Positions 37,660 to 47,800 of a stretch of 64,000 bases of DNA are shown one piece after another. Positions within the stretch are counted from its first letter, which is position 1. Every line of letters starts with the position of its first letter. Position numbers and translations under genes: made by a program. Source of the stretch: Pseudomonas karstica (lineage in GTDB: Bacteria > Pseudomonadota > Gammaproteobacteria > Pseudomonadales > Pseudomonadaceae); the NCBI RefSeq assembly GCF_009707515.1, contig NZ_WLYI01000010.1, forward strand, positions 62,001-126,000, given 5' to 3'. The notes beneath the pieces are model-generated. The model was given only the letters and a program-made list of their open reading frames with translations. It searched no databases and was not told the DNA's origin.

Positions 37660-38727
37660 CTACGTAATATCATTAAGAATCAAGCTGCGGTAATGCCCGG
37701 GGTTGGACCCGACCCATTTGCGAAACGCCTTGTAGAACGAACTGACATCGGCAAACCCCAGGCGCGAGGCGATATCGGCAAAGCTGATCTGCGGTTCTGC
37801 CAGCCAGACAATGGCCAACTCCTTACGCACGCTGTCCTTGAGGCTTTGATAGGTATGCCCCTCTTCTGCCAGGCGACGGCGCAGGGTGGATGCCGACACA
37901 CACAGCGTCTGGGCCAGTTGCTCGGTTTCCGGCCAGATCTGGGCCGGCATCTGCCGCAGGTCGTGCTTGATCCGCATGGCCAGGCTGTCGGGATCACGGT
38001 ATTTGACGAGTATGTTGGCCGGTGCCTGGGCAAGAAAACGCTTGAGCTCTTCGGCGTTGCGCTTGATGGGCAAGTCGAGGCAGTCGGCGGAGAAAATCAT
38101 CCGGGTGCGTGGCCGCTCAAAACGCAGGTTGTCGGAAAACATGACTTGGTAATCGTCAATAAACGCTGGTTGCGGGCAACGCAGTTCGATAGCGAGGATC
38201 GGGATACGCCTGCCGGCCAGCCAGCACGCAACGCCATGGACGATCATCCAGTAAGTGAAATAGGTGAACGCCCGCCTGGACTCAGGCTCAGGTTCCAGCA
38301 GCACGATCTCCGCCAGGCTTTGCTGACGCACCAACTGGGCTGGCAAGTGATCAAGCATCAACGATAAAAACCCCAGGCCGGTTTCCAGGCCCGCCCCGAG
38401 ACTGAGCGGAGCCATGGAGGCGCGGCAGAGAAACGCCAGGCTGCCGGTCTTGAGCCTGCGCGGGTCCATAGCGAAAAACTCATCATCCAAGCGGCGTGCC
38501 AACAAGCGCCACAGCCGGGCATAAGCCGTGGCCGGAACACGCGCTGCCGGCTGTTCCAGCAGCGCCGGATCAATCCCGACCTTGTTCAGCACTTCATGGG
38601 TAGCCGCACCCGGTGCGCAGCTTTGCAACAGGGCTTCGCGGACCAGATGGATGGAGATGGTGTCTTTTTCCGCCATGACGTATGGAGTGCCGGTTGCGCT
38701 GGAGATGTCGCGCATCATAGTGGGCAC
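37660..38727 (-). CDS. AraC-family transcriptional regulator (OruR/arabinose-binding-like)
   Basis: A 355-residue regulator with an N-terminal AraC-type ligand domain of the Arabinose_bd class (about 25-215) and a C-terminal HTH_18 (about 255-345; LAQTLCVSASTLRRRLAEEGHTYQSL and ISFADIASRLGFADVSSFYKAFRKWVG). The start is uncertain: GTG at 38727, ATG at 38718 or 38715, or a later ATG at 38676 are all in frame and none has a strong ribosome site. It is divergent from efeU, but a Fur box there argues for separate control. Target unknown. Confidence 0.88.
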   Translation of the reverse strand: MPTMMRDISSATGTPYVMAEKDTISIHLVREALLQSCAPGAATHEVLNKVGIDPALLEQPAARVPATAYARLWRLLARRLDDEFFAMDPRRLKTGSLAFLCRASMAPLSLGAGLETGLGFLSLMLDHLPAQLVRQQSLAEIVLLEPEPESRRAFTYFTYWMIVHGVACWLAGRRIPILAIELRCPQPAFIDDYQVMFSDNLRFERPRTRMIFSADCLDLPIKRNAEELKRFLAQAPANILVKYRDPDSLAMRIKHDLRQMPAQIWPETEQLAQTLCVSASTLRRRLAEEGHTYQSLKDSVRKELAIVWLAEPQISFADIASRLGFADVSSFYKAFRKWVGSNPGHYRSLILNDIT

Positions 38728-38860
38728 AGGGCTTCACCACCACCGCAGAGGAAGCTGTACACCTCAAAAACAGGTAGTCCGGCCGGCATAGAGCGTGGTG
38801 TAGATACCAATGCCATCACCGTTCAGCCATCGTTCAGGAAACGCCAATATTTCCTATTTA

Positions 38861-38877
38861 GGAATAAGTATCATTAT
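38861..38877. promoter_or_regulatory. Fur-box-like site upstream of efeU
   Basis: On the minus strand the site reads ATAATGATACTTATTCC, close to the Fur consensus GATAATGATAATCATTATC, with an intact left half. It lies about 40 bases before the efeU start, overlapping the likely promoter, as expected for iron-repressed uptake genes. Confidence 0.65.
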
Positions 38878-38918
38878 GTTACAACTTAGCTTCCTATCTA
38901 ATTACGCTTCGGTGCCGA

Positions 38919-39767
38919 ATGCTTGTTCCATTTCTAATCATGCTGCGCGAAGGGATTGAAGCGGCATTGATCGTTGGCATCATCGCCAGTTACTTGAAGC
39001 AAACGGGGCGCGGCCAATGGATGCCTGCTGTGTGGGTCGGTGTCTTCCTTGCTGCTGCCCTGGCGCTGCTGGTGGGCGGTGGCCTGGAGTTGATGAGTGC
39101 GGAGTTTCCGCAAAAGCAGCAGGAATTGTTCGAAGGCATTGTCGGCCTGGTGGCCGTGGGCATTCTCAGTTCCATGGTGTTCTGGATGCGCAAGGTGGCG
39201 CGGTCCATCAAGCATTCCCTGCACCAATCCCTCGATCACGCGTTGGCCGGTTCCCGGCATCAGGTCACTGCGCTGATCGCCATGGTGTTTTTCGCGGTCG
39301 CCCGGGAAGGCCTGGAAACGGTGTTTTTCCTGCTGGCGGTGTTCCAGCAGAGTGAAGGCCCGGCCGCGCCCATCGGTGCCCTGCTCGGCCTGATCCTGGC
39401 GATCGTCGTCGGTTTGCTGATCTACACCGGCAGCATGCGCCTGAACCTTGGCGCGTTCTTTCGCTGGACCGGCCTGTTCATCCTCGTGGTGGCCGCCGGC
39501 ATTCTCGCCAATTCGGTGCAAGCCCTGCACGAAGCCGGGATCTGGAACCATTTGCAAACCGTCTTGTTCGACTTCAGTGCCGTCCTGCCCATGGACGGCC
39601 CGCTGGGCTCCGTGCTGGCCGGGATGTTCGGTTATCAGGATGCGCCGACGGTCAGCACATTGGGTGCCTACCTGATCTACCTGTTGGTTGCCCTGGTGAT
39701 GTTCTTCCTGCCCACGGCGCCCACCAAACCCGCCACCAACCGCACCCCTTCCGCTTCCAGCCTGTAA
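38919..39767 (+). CDS. efeU: ferrous/ferric iron permease EfeU (FTR1 family)
   Basis: A 282-residue inner-membrane permease with seven predicted helices. Both iron-conducting motifs are present: REGIE at residues 10-14 and REGLE at 129-133. It imports iron delivered by EfeO/EfeB. It is the first gene of efeU-efeO-efeB-efeM, all spaced closely in one direction, behind a Fur-box-like site. Confidence 0.94.
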   Translation: MLVPFLIMLREGIEAALIVGIIASYLKQTGRGQWMPAVWVGVFLAAALALLVGGGLELMSAEFPQKQQELFEGIVGLVAVGILSSMVFWMRKVARSIKHSLHQSLDHALAGSRHQVTALIAMVFFAVAREGLETVFFLLAVFQQSEGPAAPIGALLGLILAIVVGLLIYTGSMRLNLGAFFRWTGLFILVVAAGILANSVQALHEAGIWNHLQTVLFDFSAVLPMDGPLGSVLAGMFGYQDAPTVSTLGAYLIYLLVALVMFFLPTAPTKPATNRTPSASSL

Positions 39768-39777
39768 GGACCGTATT

Positions 39778-40980
39778 TTGTCCAGCCAATCCCCTCAACC
39801 GGCCTCGCCTCCCCGTGCCCTGCGCTGGGCAGTGGCCGGCTCGGCGCTCGTGATGATCGCCTGCGCAGGCCTGTTCTACTACGCCTCGCAAATAGCCGCC
39901 GCCAAACGCCAGACCAACCACAATGAAATTGCCGTGACGATCCACGCCCATAGCTGCGAACCCAATGCGCTGACGGTACCTGCCGGTCGCGCCAGCTTTC
40001 GCATCATCAACCGCTCGGACCGGGCGGTGGAATGGGAAATCCTCGATGGCGTGCTGGTGGTCGAAGAACGGGAAAACATCGCCCCAGGCCTGAGTCAGGT
40101 GATCAACGCCCGCCTGCTACCGGGTGATTACGCGATCACCTGCGGCTTGCTGAGCAACCCACGCGGCACCTTGCATGTGACGCCGACCGCCGAGTCGGAT
40201 GCACAGGCCTTGGCCAAACCCTCCATGGTGGCGTTTATCGGGCCACTGTCGGAGTTCCGGGTGTACTTGAGCGGCCAGGGCAGCACTCTGATCAAGGCCG
40301 TCACGGCCCTTGACCAGGCCATCGCAGTTGGCGACCTGAACCTGGCCCAGACCCTCTATGTACCGGCCCGCGAGGCTTATCAGCGCCTGGCACCCGCCTC
40401 GCAACGCCTGGCGGAACTGGACAATGCCATCAATGCCCGCGCCGATTACTTCGAAAAACGCGAGCAAGACCCGGCATTCATCGGTTTCCACCGTATCGAG
40501 TACGCATTGTTCCAGCAGCGCAGCCTTGACGGCCTGGCACCGGTTGCCCAGCGCTTACTGACCGACGTCACCGCCCTCAAGCAACAGTTGTTGGCCCAGT
40601 CGCTGCCACCGGAGCAACTGGTGAGCATTCTGGTGCGCAACCTCAACAGCCTGGCGGATGTTCGCGCCACCAGCGGCGAAGAAGAACGCTACAGCCATAT
40701 CGACCTCAACGGCTTTGCCGCCAACCTGGACGTCACCCGCAAGGTGGTCGATCTGATGCGGCCGCTACTGAGCAAGTCGGCCGCAGGCGTACTCCCGGGG
40801 ATCGACACCGCCCTCGCCGCCTTCGACGCCGAACTCAACGGCTTGAAGGTGGATAACCACTACAGCACCTATGACAGCGTCACGGCAGACCAGCGCAAGC
40901 TGATCGCCAACAAGGCCAAGGCTCTGGCCGTTGCACTCGATGGAATCGATCCCGCCCTTGGCCTTTCCGGCCTACAGTGA
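39778..40980 (+). CDS. efeO: periplasmic iron-binding protein EfeO (cupredoxin plus M75 domain)
   Basis: A 400-residue protein starting at TTG 39778 (AAGGA 7 bases upstream). An N-terminal membrane anchor/signal (residues about 18-38) precedes a cupredoxin-like domain (EIAVTIHAHSCEPNALTVPAGRA region, about 48-135) and an M75/imelysin-like domain with the GFHRIEYALF motif (HxxE) near residue 240. It binds iron in the periplasm and hands it to EfeU. It follows efeU by 10 bases and precedes efeB. Confidence 0.92.
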   Translation: MSSQSPQPASPPRALRWAVAGSALVMIACAGLFYYASQIAAAKRQTNHNEIAVTIHAHSCEPNALTVPAGRASFRIINRSDRAVEWEILDGVLVVEERENIAPGLSQVINARLLPGDYAITCGLLSNPRGTLHVTPTAESDAQALAKPSMVAFIGPLSEFRVYLSGQGSTLIKAVTALDQAIAVGDLNLAQTLYVPAREAYQRLAPASQRLAELDNAINARADYFEKREQDPAFIGFHRIEYALFQQRSLDGLAPVAQRLLTDVTALKQQLLAQSLPPEQLVSILVRNLNSLADVRATSGEEERYSHIDLNGFAANLDVTRKVVDLMRPLLSKSAAGVLPGIDTALAAFDAELNGLKVDNHYSTYDSVTADQRKLIANKAKALAVALDGIDPALGLSGLQ

Positions 40981-40993
40981 AGACCCACTAGAC

Positions 40994-42292
40994 ATGAGTG
41001 ATTCCGATACTTTTTCCCCCCAGCGTCGTCATGTATTGCTGGGCATGGCCGCCACCGGTGCAGCGATTGCCGGTGCAAGCCTGAGCTGCCCGGCCATGGC
41101 CGCGGCCCAGGTCACCACCGCGCCTAGCAGCGAGAAGACCCAGGAGCGCCATGATTTCCAGGGTAAGCATCAAACCGGCATCGTTACCCCACGTCCAGCC
41201 TGCGGCATGCTGGTGTCTTTCGACGTGTTGGCCAGCGATCGCGATGACCTGGAGCGGCTGCTGCGTACACTGACCGAACGTATCGACTTCCTGATGACTG
41301 GCGGCCCCGTACCGCAGGTCGACCCGAAACTGCCACCCACCGATTCCGGAATCCTCGGGCCGGTGGTCACGCCTGACAACCTGACCATCACTGTATCGGT
41401 GGGCGAGTCGTTGTTCGATGAGCGCTTCGGCCTGGCCAGCGCCAAGCCCAAGCGCCTGACCCGCATGGTCGGCTTCCCCAATGATGCCCTGGAAGCGGCC
41501 CAGTGCCACGGCGACCTGAGCCTGCAGTTCAGCGCCAACACCCCCGACACCAATATCCACGCCCTGCGCGACATGGTGAAAAACCTGCCTGACCTGCTGC
41601 TGGTGCGCTGGAAACAGGAAGGCAGCGTGCCGCCACAGGCCCCTGCCCGCCCCGGGACACCGGCACAAAGTGCGCGCAACTTCCTCGGTTTCCGTGACGG
41701 CTCGGCCAACCCGGACTCCAACGACGAACAGGCCATGGACCGGATCGTCTGGGTCCAACCTGGCAGTGACGAACCGGCCTGGGCCACCCATGGCAGCTAC
41801 CAGGCAGTGCGGATCATTCGTAACTTTGTCGAGCGCTGGGACCGTACCCCCCTGCAGGAACAGGAAAGCATCCTCGGCCGGATCAAGACCAGTGGCGCGC
41901 CCATGGACGGGCAGAAAGAAACCCAGGTACCCGATTACAGCAAGGACCCGCAAGGCAAGTTGACCAAGCTCGATGCCCATATCCGCCTGGCCAATCCACG
42001 CACCCCTGGAAGCCAGGCCAACCTGATCCTGCGCCGGCCGTTCAACTACTCCAACGGTGTCAATAAAAACGGCCAGCTGGATATGGGGTTGTTGTTCATC
42101 TGCTACCAGGCCGACCTGGAGAAAGGCTTTATCAGCGTGCAAACCCGGCTCAACGGCGAACCCCTGGAGGAATACCTGAAGCCGGTCGGCGGCGGTTATT
42201 TCTTCACCCTGCCGGGTGTCACCGGCCCCCGGGACTTCCTTGGACGCACGCTGTTGGATGCCACGCGCCCGCAAACCACTGCCACTACCTGA
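40994..42292 (+). CDS. efeB: deferrochelatase/DyP-type peroxidase EfeB
   Basis: About 432 residues from the ATG at 40994. The Tat signal is [18 protein letters not shown]. The DyP fold has the conserved GFRDGSANP segment (GxxDG) with the catalytic aspartate, and the haem-ligand histidine region after QEQESILGR. It oxidises ferrous iron or frees iron from haem in the periplasm and works with EfeU and EfeO. It follows efeO by 13 bases. Confidence 0.94.
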   Translation: MSDSDTFSPQRRHVLLGMAATGAAIAGASLSCPAMAAAQVTTAPSSEKTQERHDFQGKHQTGIVTPRPACGMLVSFDVLASDRDDLERLLRTLTERIDFLMTGGPVPQVDPKLPPTDSGILGPVVTPDNLTITVSVGESLFDERFGLASAKPKRLTRMVGFPNDALEAAQCHGDLSLQFSANTPDTNIHALRDMVKNLPDLLLVRWKQEGSVPPQAPARPGTPAQSARNFLGFRDGSANPDSNDEQAMDRIVWVQPGSDEPAWATHGSYQAVRIIRNFVERWDRTPLQEQESILGRIKTSGAPMDGQKETQVPDYSKDPQGKLTKLDAHIRLANPRTPGSQANLILRRPFNYSNGVNKNGQLDMGLLFICYQADLEKGFISVQTRLNGEPLEEYLKPVGGGYFFTLPGVTGPRDFLGRTLLDATRPQTTATT

Positions 42293-42321
42293 AACCCAGC
42301 CCCCACAACGGAAACCGTCCC

Positions 42322-43140
42322 ATGAAAAAGTCGTCTCTCGCGTTGTCGTTGTTCATGACCCTATCGCCGCTGGCGGCCTTTGCCGCGACAGCGCCACTGG
42401 ACCTGGTTGGCCCGGTGTCGGACTACAAGATTTACGTCACCGAACAAATCGGTGAGCTGGTGACCCAAACCCAGGCGTTCACCGACGCCGTGAAAAAAGG
42501 CGACCTGGCCACCGCCAGGAAGCTCTATGCACCCACCCGAGTGCACTATGAATCCATCGAGCCGATCGCCGAGCTGTTCAGCGACCTCGATGCCTCCATC
42601 GACTCCCGGGTCGACGACCATGAGAACGGCGTGAAGGCCGATGATTTCACCGGCTTCCACCGTCTCGAATACAGCCTGTTTGCCGAGCACACCACCCAAG
42701 GCCTGGACGCCCTGGCCGATGGTTTGAACAAAGACGTCAAGGACCTGCAAACCCGTGTCGACGGCCTGACCTTCCCACCGGAAAAAGTCGTTGGCGGTGC
42801 CGCTGCGTTGTTGGAAGAAGTGGCCGCCACCAAAATTTCTGGCGAAGAAGACCGCTACAGCCACACCGACCTGTATGACTTTCAAGGCAACATCGACGGT
42901 GCGAAAAAAATCGTCGACCTGTTCCGTGGGCAGATCGACAAACAGGACAAGCAATTCTTGGTCAAGGTCGACAAGAACTTTGCCACCGTCGACAAGATCC
43001 TGGCCAAGTACAAGACCCAGGGCGGCGGTTTTGAAACCTACGACAAGGTCAAGGAAAACGACCGCAAGGCGTTGGTGGGCCCGGTCAATACGCTGGCGGA
43101 AGACCTCTCGACCCTGCGTGGGAAATTGGGTCTGAACTGA
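42322..43140 (+). CDS. efeM: periplasmic M75/imelysin-like iron protein (EfeM-type)
   Basis: A 272-residue exported protein (signal [21 protein letters not shown]) with a single M75 domain and no cupredoxin. The key motif is [10 protein letters not shown] (HxxE), and [17 protein letters not shown] matches the same region in EfeO. It is a stand-alone partner of EfeO, as in organisms with both EfeO and EfeM. The gene is 29 bases after efeB and is the last of the operon. Confidence 0.9.
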   Translation: MKKSSLALSLFMTLSPLAAFAATAPLDLVGPVSDYKIYVTEQIGELVTQTQAFTDAVKKGDLATARKLYAPTRVHYESIEPIAELFSDLDASIDSRVDDHENGVKADDFTGFHRLEYSLFAEHTTQGLDALADGLNKDVKDLQTRVDGLTFPPEKVVGGAAALLEEVAATKISGEEDRYSHTDLYDFQGNIDGAKKIVDLFRGQIDKQDKQFLVKVDKNFATVDKILAKYKTQGGGFETYDKVKENDRKALVGPVNTLAEDLSTLRGKLGLN

Positions 43141-43479
43141 CAAGAAAACCTCATGCCGCGCACTTGCACTGCTGCGCGGTGCGCGGTGCGCGGTGCGCGG
43201 TGCGCGGTGCGCGGTCGAGGAGCTTGCCTGCCTTGATGCGCCTACAAGCGTTTATTTCACCGCTGGATCAGGCGTGAAATTTTCAAACGCAGCCCCGATC
43301 GATACGGGTTTCCCGGCAGCCCTGAATCACCTGAACAGATGTCCCTGTATTCCGCTACAGACTTTTCCCGCCTGCAAACGCCTAATCTTCTCTCATGCTG
43401 AATCGTTTTTTGTTGACGATATCTGATCGCCGTAAATCAGGAGTGTTACCCACCGCAAGATCACTTTAGAGGGAGTCTT
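43141..43479. other. intergenic region between efe operon and bra cluster
   Basis: Holds the short tandem repeat at 43174-43215. The remainder has no supported gene. The promoter and leader of the glycosyltransferase gene must lie in the right half; the ribosome site is AGAGGGAG before the ATG at 43480. Confidence 0.6.
43174..43215. repeat. tandem repeat, six copies of GCGCGGT
   Basis: Six exact head-to-tail copies of the 7-base unit GCGCGGT directly downstream of the efe operon. No coding role seen. The exact copy number is likely to vary by slippage. Confidence 0.95.
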
Positions 43480-44739
43480 ATGCATGTGATCATTACGGCC
43501 ATCGGCTCAGCCGGTGACGTTCACCCATTTATCGGGATCGGGCGCACGCTCGCAGCACGCGGGCATCGGATAACGTTTTGCGCCAGCGCAGCGTTCGCGC
43601 CGGTGATCGAGCGCTGCGGTTTCAAGTTTTTGCCATTGGGTACCGCCGAGGAATATCGCACCATCATGGCTGACCCGGCGTTGTGGCATCCACGCACGTC
43701 GCTGCCCACCCTATGGAAATCCGTCGCCGGTACGTTACGCGAACAGTATCGGCTACTGGAACAAGCCTGTGACGACGACACCGTCATGCTCGGTTCGTTG
43801 TGGGCATTCTCTGCCCGCCTGCTGCAAGAAAAACACGGCATTCCGCTGATCACTGGCCAGGTCACACCGTTCGCCATCTGGTCACCCCTCGCGCGTCCCA
43901 CCCATCCACCAGGAACGAACCTGCCGGCTTTTGTCCCGTATCCCCTGAGACGCCTGCTGCTGGGTGTCATCGAGCACACCTTTCTCGATCGGCTCATGAA
44001 GCCGGAGCTCAACGCTTTTCGCCGTGAATTGGGTTTGCCCCCGGTCAAACGCATCATCAGCCAGTGGATCTCCTCGCCCGACCGGGTGTTGGGATTGTTT
44101 CCGGATTGGTTCGCCCCCATCCAGCAGGACTGGCCTGCCCAGACGGTACTGACCGGGTTCCCGTTATTCGATGAATCCAGTTTCCAGGAGCCCGACGCCG
44201 AACTGGAGGACTTCTTGAGCGAGGCCTCACCGGTGGTGTTTACCCCAGGTTCGACCACGGTCAACAGTGAGCAGTATTTCTCGGCTGCGGCCCAGGCGCT
44301 GAAGTTGGTCGGCCGCCGCGGGGTGTTCCTGACCAGCCAGCCGGTAGGCCCGTTGCCCAGCGACGGCAGGATTCTGGTAAGGCGCTACGTGCCGATGAGC
44401 CGCATCCTGCCTCACAGCTCGGCGCTGGTGCATCACGGCGGCATCGGGACCACGGCACTGGCAATCACCGCCGGGGTGCCGCAGGTCGCCACGCCGTTCG
44501 CTCACGACCAGTTCGACAATGCAACGCGAATGGAGCGCATGGGGTGCGGCCTGCAGGTACTCGCTCCAGCCTCCGCCGAGTCGCTGGCCGCGGCCTTGGA
44601 CAAGGTGTTGAGCAGTCATGACATACGCGCCAGTTGTGAGCGCTATAGCAAGCTTATTGCAAGTGGTGACAGCGCCAGCGAAGCGGCGGCGCTGCAAGTC
44701 GAGGCACTCGCCCGCACACATAAATACCGCGTGGCGTAA
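43480..44739 (+). CDS. braA: RhlB-like glycosyltransferase (rhamnosyltransferase, brabantamide-type BraA)
   Basis: A 419-residue GT1-family (GT-B fold) glycosyltransferase. The N-terminal acceptor domain starts MHVIITAIGSAGDVHPFIGI, and the C-terminal donor site has FTPGSTTVNSEQYF and the nucleotide-sugar motif HHGGIGTTALAITAGVPQ near residue 318, followed by PFAHDQFDNA. It is most like RhlB and MGT-type enzymes that add dTDP-rhamnose to lipids. It precedes the NRPS by 106 bases on the same strand, so the likely acceptor is the hydroxyl of the NRPS-made lipopeptide. Confidence 0.85.
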   Translation: MHVIITAIGSAGDVHPFIGIGRTLAARGHRITFCASAAFAPVIERCGFKFLPLGTAEEYRTIMADPALWHPRTSLPTLWKSVAGTLREQYRLLEQACDDDTVMLGSLWAFSARLLQEKHGIPLITGQVTPFAIWSPLARPTHPPGTNLPAFVPYPLRRLLLGVIEHTFLDRLMKPELNAFRRELGLPPVKRIISQWISSPDRVLGLFPDWFAPIQQDWPAQTVLTGFPLFDESSFQEPDAELEDFLSEASPVVFTPGSTTVNSEQYFSAAAQALKLVGRRGVFLTSQPVGPLPSDGRILVRRYVPMSRILPHSSALVHHGGIGTTALAITAGVPQVATPFAHDQFDNATRMERMGCGLQVLAPASAESLAAALDKVLSSHDIRASCERYSKLIASGDSASEAAALQVEALARTHKYRVA

Positions 44740-44815
44740 TCAAGGGTTAATCGGGGATTGACGGTGCGCCGCCAATGGTCGGGACTTAAGACATCACTTT
44801 TTCATTCGTTTCAGC

Positions 44816-44845
44816 GGGCCAGCGGATTGGCCCACGGAGAACACC
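44816..44845 (+). promoter_or_regulatory. hairpin and GGA motifs in the NRPS leader, candidate RsmA/RsmE site
   Basis: GGGCCA (44816-44821), loop GCGGAT, TGGCCC (44828-44833) form a perfect 6-bp stem whose loop shows GGA. Directly after it the ribosome site CACGGAGA fits the RsmA/RsmE core CANGGANR. The NRPS ATG is at 44846. Paired GGA motifs, one in a loop and one on the Shine-Dalgarno, are the typical layout of Rsm-repressed leaders. Confidence 0.5.
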
Positions 44846-47800
44846 ATGGCTCAGGCCACCCCCGCTTCGAGTACAGAACACGTGCTTTACCCTCTTACCG
44901 CCCCGCAACTGGATATCTGGTTGGACCAGGTACTGCATGGTGATAGCCCGCTTTACAACATCGGCGGCTATGCGCGCATCAATGGCCCGGTCGATGCCTC
45001 AAGGCTGCAGCAAGCGATCAACCAGGTAGCCGGCCGCTACGACGCGCTACGCATCCAACTGGTACCCGGCTCGCCTGATCATCCGCTGCCGCGGCAACGG
45101 TTCCTCGGGTCGGTCAGCACGCCGCTGGTCTTGCACGACGTATCAGCTCACGACGATCCGCAGGCCAGCGCACTGGCCTTGCTCCAGGAAAAACTGCAAA
45201 CCCCGTTTTCCTTTGAAAGCGGGTTGCTGTTGCGAACCGACCTGCTCAAGGTTCGGCAAGACCTCTACTACTTTTTCGTCAATTGTCATCACCTGATCAT
45301 CGACGGCTGGTCCTTCGCCATGATCGGCCGGGCCTTCAGCCAGGCCTATACCGCACTGCATGACCAGACGGAAAGCGAGGTAACGGCGCCGACCTATCAA
45401 GCGTATATCGAGCAACAAAGCACCGCCAAAGACTCGGCCGCCTTCCAGCGCCAACGCCAGTACTGGCTGGATAAATACCGTACGCTACCCCAGCCCCTGC
45501 TCGCGCCCCGCCATCAAGACCGATGGGAGCCACGCCTGACACCCAGCCAGAATCATGCCTGGCGCTTGCCCCGTGCGCTTTACAATCGTCTCGGCGAACA
45601 GGCGAAAGCGTCCGGCCAGGGAACTGTATTCCACGTAATGCTGGCGGTGCTATACAGCTACTTTGCACGGGCCGAGCAACGCGACGAGATTGTGATCGGC
45701 CTGCCCATCCTCAACCGCGCCAATGCCGCACACAAGGCCACGATGGGGTTGTTCGTCGGCATGAGCCCTGTGCGCCTAAGCCTGGGCACCGACCTGCGCT
45801 TTGGGGAACTGGTGGGCAAGATTGCCGTGACCCTCAAGCAGGACTATCGCTATCAACGCTTTCCGTTGAGTGAACTGAACCGTGAACTGGGGTTGCAGAA
45901 CCTGGATCGGCGACAGTTGTTCGACCTGGTGGTGTCCTACGAACAGGATCAGGACACCTGGTACGGCCCGGCACCTGCGCAGCCCGTCAAACTCAGCAAC
46001 GGCTATGAACAGATGCCACTGGCGATGCACATTCGTGAGTCCGCGCCGGACGACGATGTGTGGATGCATTTCATCTATAACGAGGCCTATTTCGAAGAAA
46101 CGCAGATCGCGACGTTGCAACAGCGCTTCATGAACATTGTGCAGTGCGTGGCGGATGATTTCGACGTACCGGTCAACACTCTTGACCTGATGCCACCCAC
46201 GGAGCGCCTGGTGTTGCGTGAACGCAATCGCACCGAAGTCGACTACCCCAGGGATGTGCTGCTCCATCAATTGATCGAGGCCCAGGCCGCTGCCCGCCCC
46301 GAAGCGATCGCCGTGCGCTTCGAGGATCAGGCGCTGACCTATGACCAACTGAACCGACAGGCCAACCAATTGGCCCATACCCTGCTGGAAACGGGTCTTG
46401 ACCCGGACGCTCGGGTCGCCATCTGCGTGGAGCGCAGCCTGGAGATGGTGGTAGGCCTGCTGGGTATTCTCAAGGCGGGCGCCGCCTACGTGCCCCTGGA
46501 CCCGGGTTATCCCGCAGACCGGTTGAGCCACATGCTGAGCGACAGTGCGCCAAGCGCGCTGATCACCACCCGTGGATTATTGACGCACCTGCCCGCCGTA
46601 ACGATGCCCGTGTTGTGCCTGGACACCGACCATGAACGCTTGCGCCAACAACCGGAGCACAACCCGAACGCCACTGCGCTGGGGCTGACACCCCAACACC
46701 TGGCCTATGTGATTTACACCTCCGGTTCCACCGGCCTGCCTAAGGGGGTCATGAACCAACATGACGGGGTGGTGAATCGATTGCTCTGGGCTCGTGATGC
46801 TTATGGGGTCGATGAACACAGTCGCGTCCTGCAAAAAACCCCGTTCAGTTTCGATGTGTCTGTCTGGGAATTTTTCCTGCCGTTGCTAAGTGGCGCGCAA
46901 CTGGTCATCGCCGCCCCCGACGGGCATAAGAACCCTCGCTACTTGATGGACATCATGGCAAGCGCCGGCATCACCCTGCTGCATTTCGTCCCGTCGATGT
47001 TGCAGGTCTTCCTCGACGAGGTCGAGCCACAGCGCTTACCAGCCCTGAAACAGGTCCTGTGCAGTGGCGAAGCGCTGCCCCATGCCTTGCAGAAGCGCTT
47101 TTTCGAACACTTGCCGAGGGTGCAGTTGCACAACCTCTATGGCCCCACCGAAGCGGCTATTGACGTGACAGCGTGGCATTGCCGGCCCGACTTGCACGAA
47201 GGCATCGTACCGATCGGCCAGCCGATCGCGAATATCCAGATGCATATCCTCGACGCGAACTTGCAACTGTTGCCACCTGGAGTCGTCGGCGAGCTTCACA
47301 TCGGTGGCATAGGTGTCGCGCGAGGCTACCTGAACCGCCCCGAACTGACGGCCGAACGATTTATCGACGACCCGTTCCAGGCCTCCCCCCAGGCTCGCCT
47401 GTACAAGACAGGCGATCTGGGGCGCTGGCTGCCCGATGGCAGCATCGAATACCTGGGACGCAACGATTTCCAGGTAAAAATCCGCGGCCTGCGTATCGAA
47501 CTTGGCGAGATCGAAGCGCGTCTGCTCGCCTGCAAAGGTGTCAAGGACGTGGTCGTGATCGCTCGCCAGGAAGCCGAAGGTGATGCATACCTCAGCGCCT
47601 ATTTGGTGAGCGAACCCGGATGCGTGCTTTCACCGCAAGCGCTGCGGGAAGCTTTGCACCAGCAAGTACCTGACTACATGATACCCAGGCACCTGATTCA
47701 GCTTGAGCAGTTCCCGTTGAATGTGAACGGCAAGCTGGACCGCAAGGCCTTGCCCGAGCCCATGCAAACCTCGGGCAGTACCGATGCGACAGCGCCACGC

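Noticed and set aside
37660..38727. The AraC regulator considered as the efe-specific regulator.
   Set aside because: Its ligand domain is of the OruR/arabinose-binding class and a Fur-box-like site before efeU already explains iron control; no evidence links it to efe beyond divergence.
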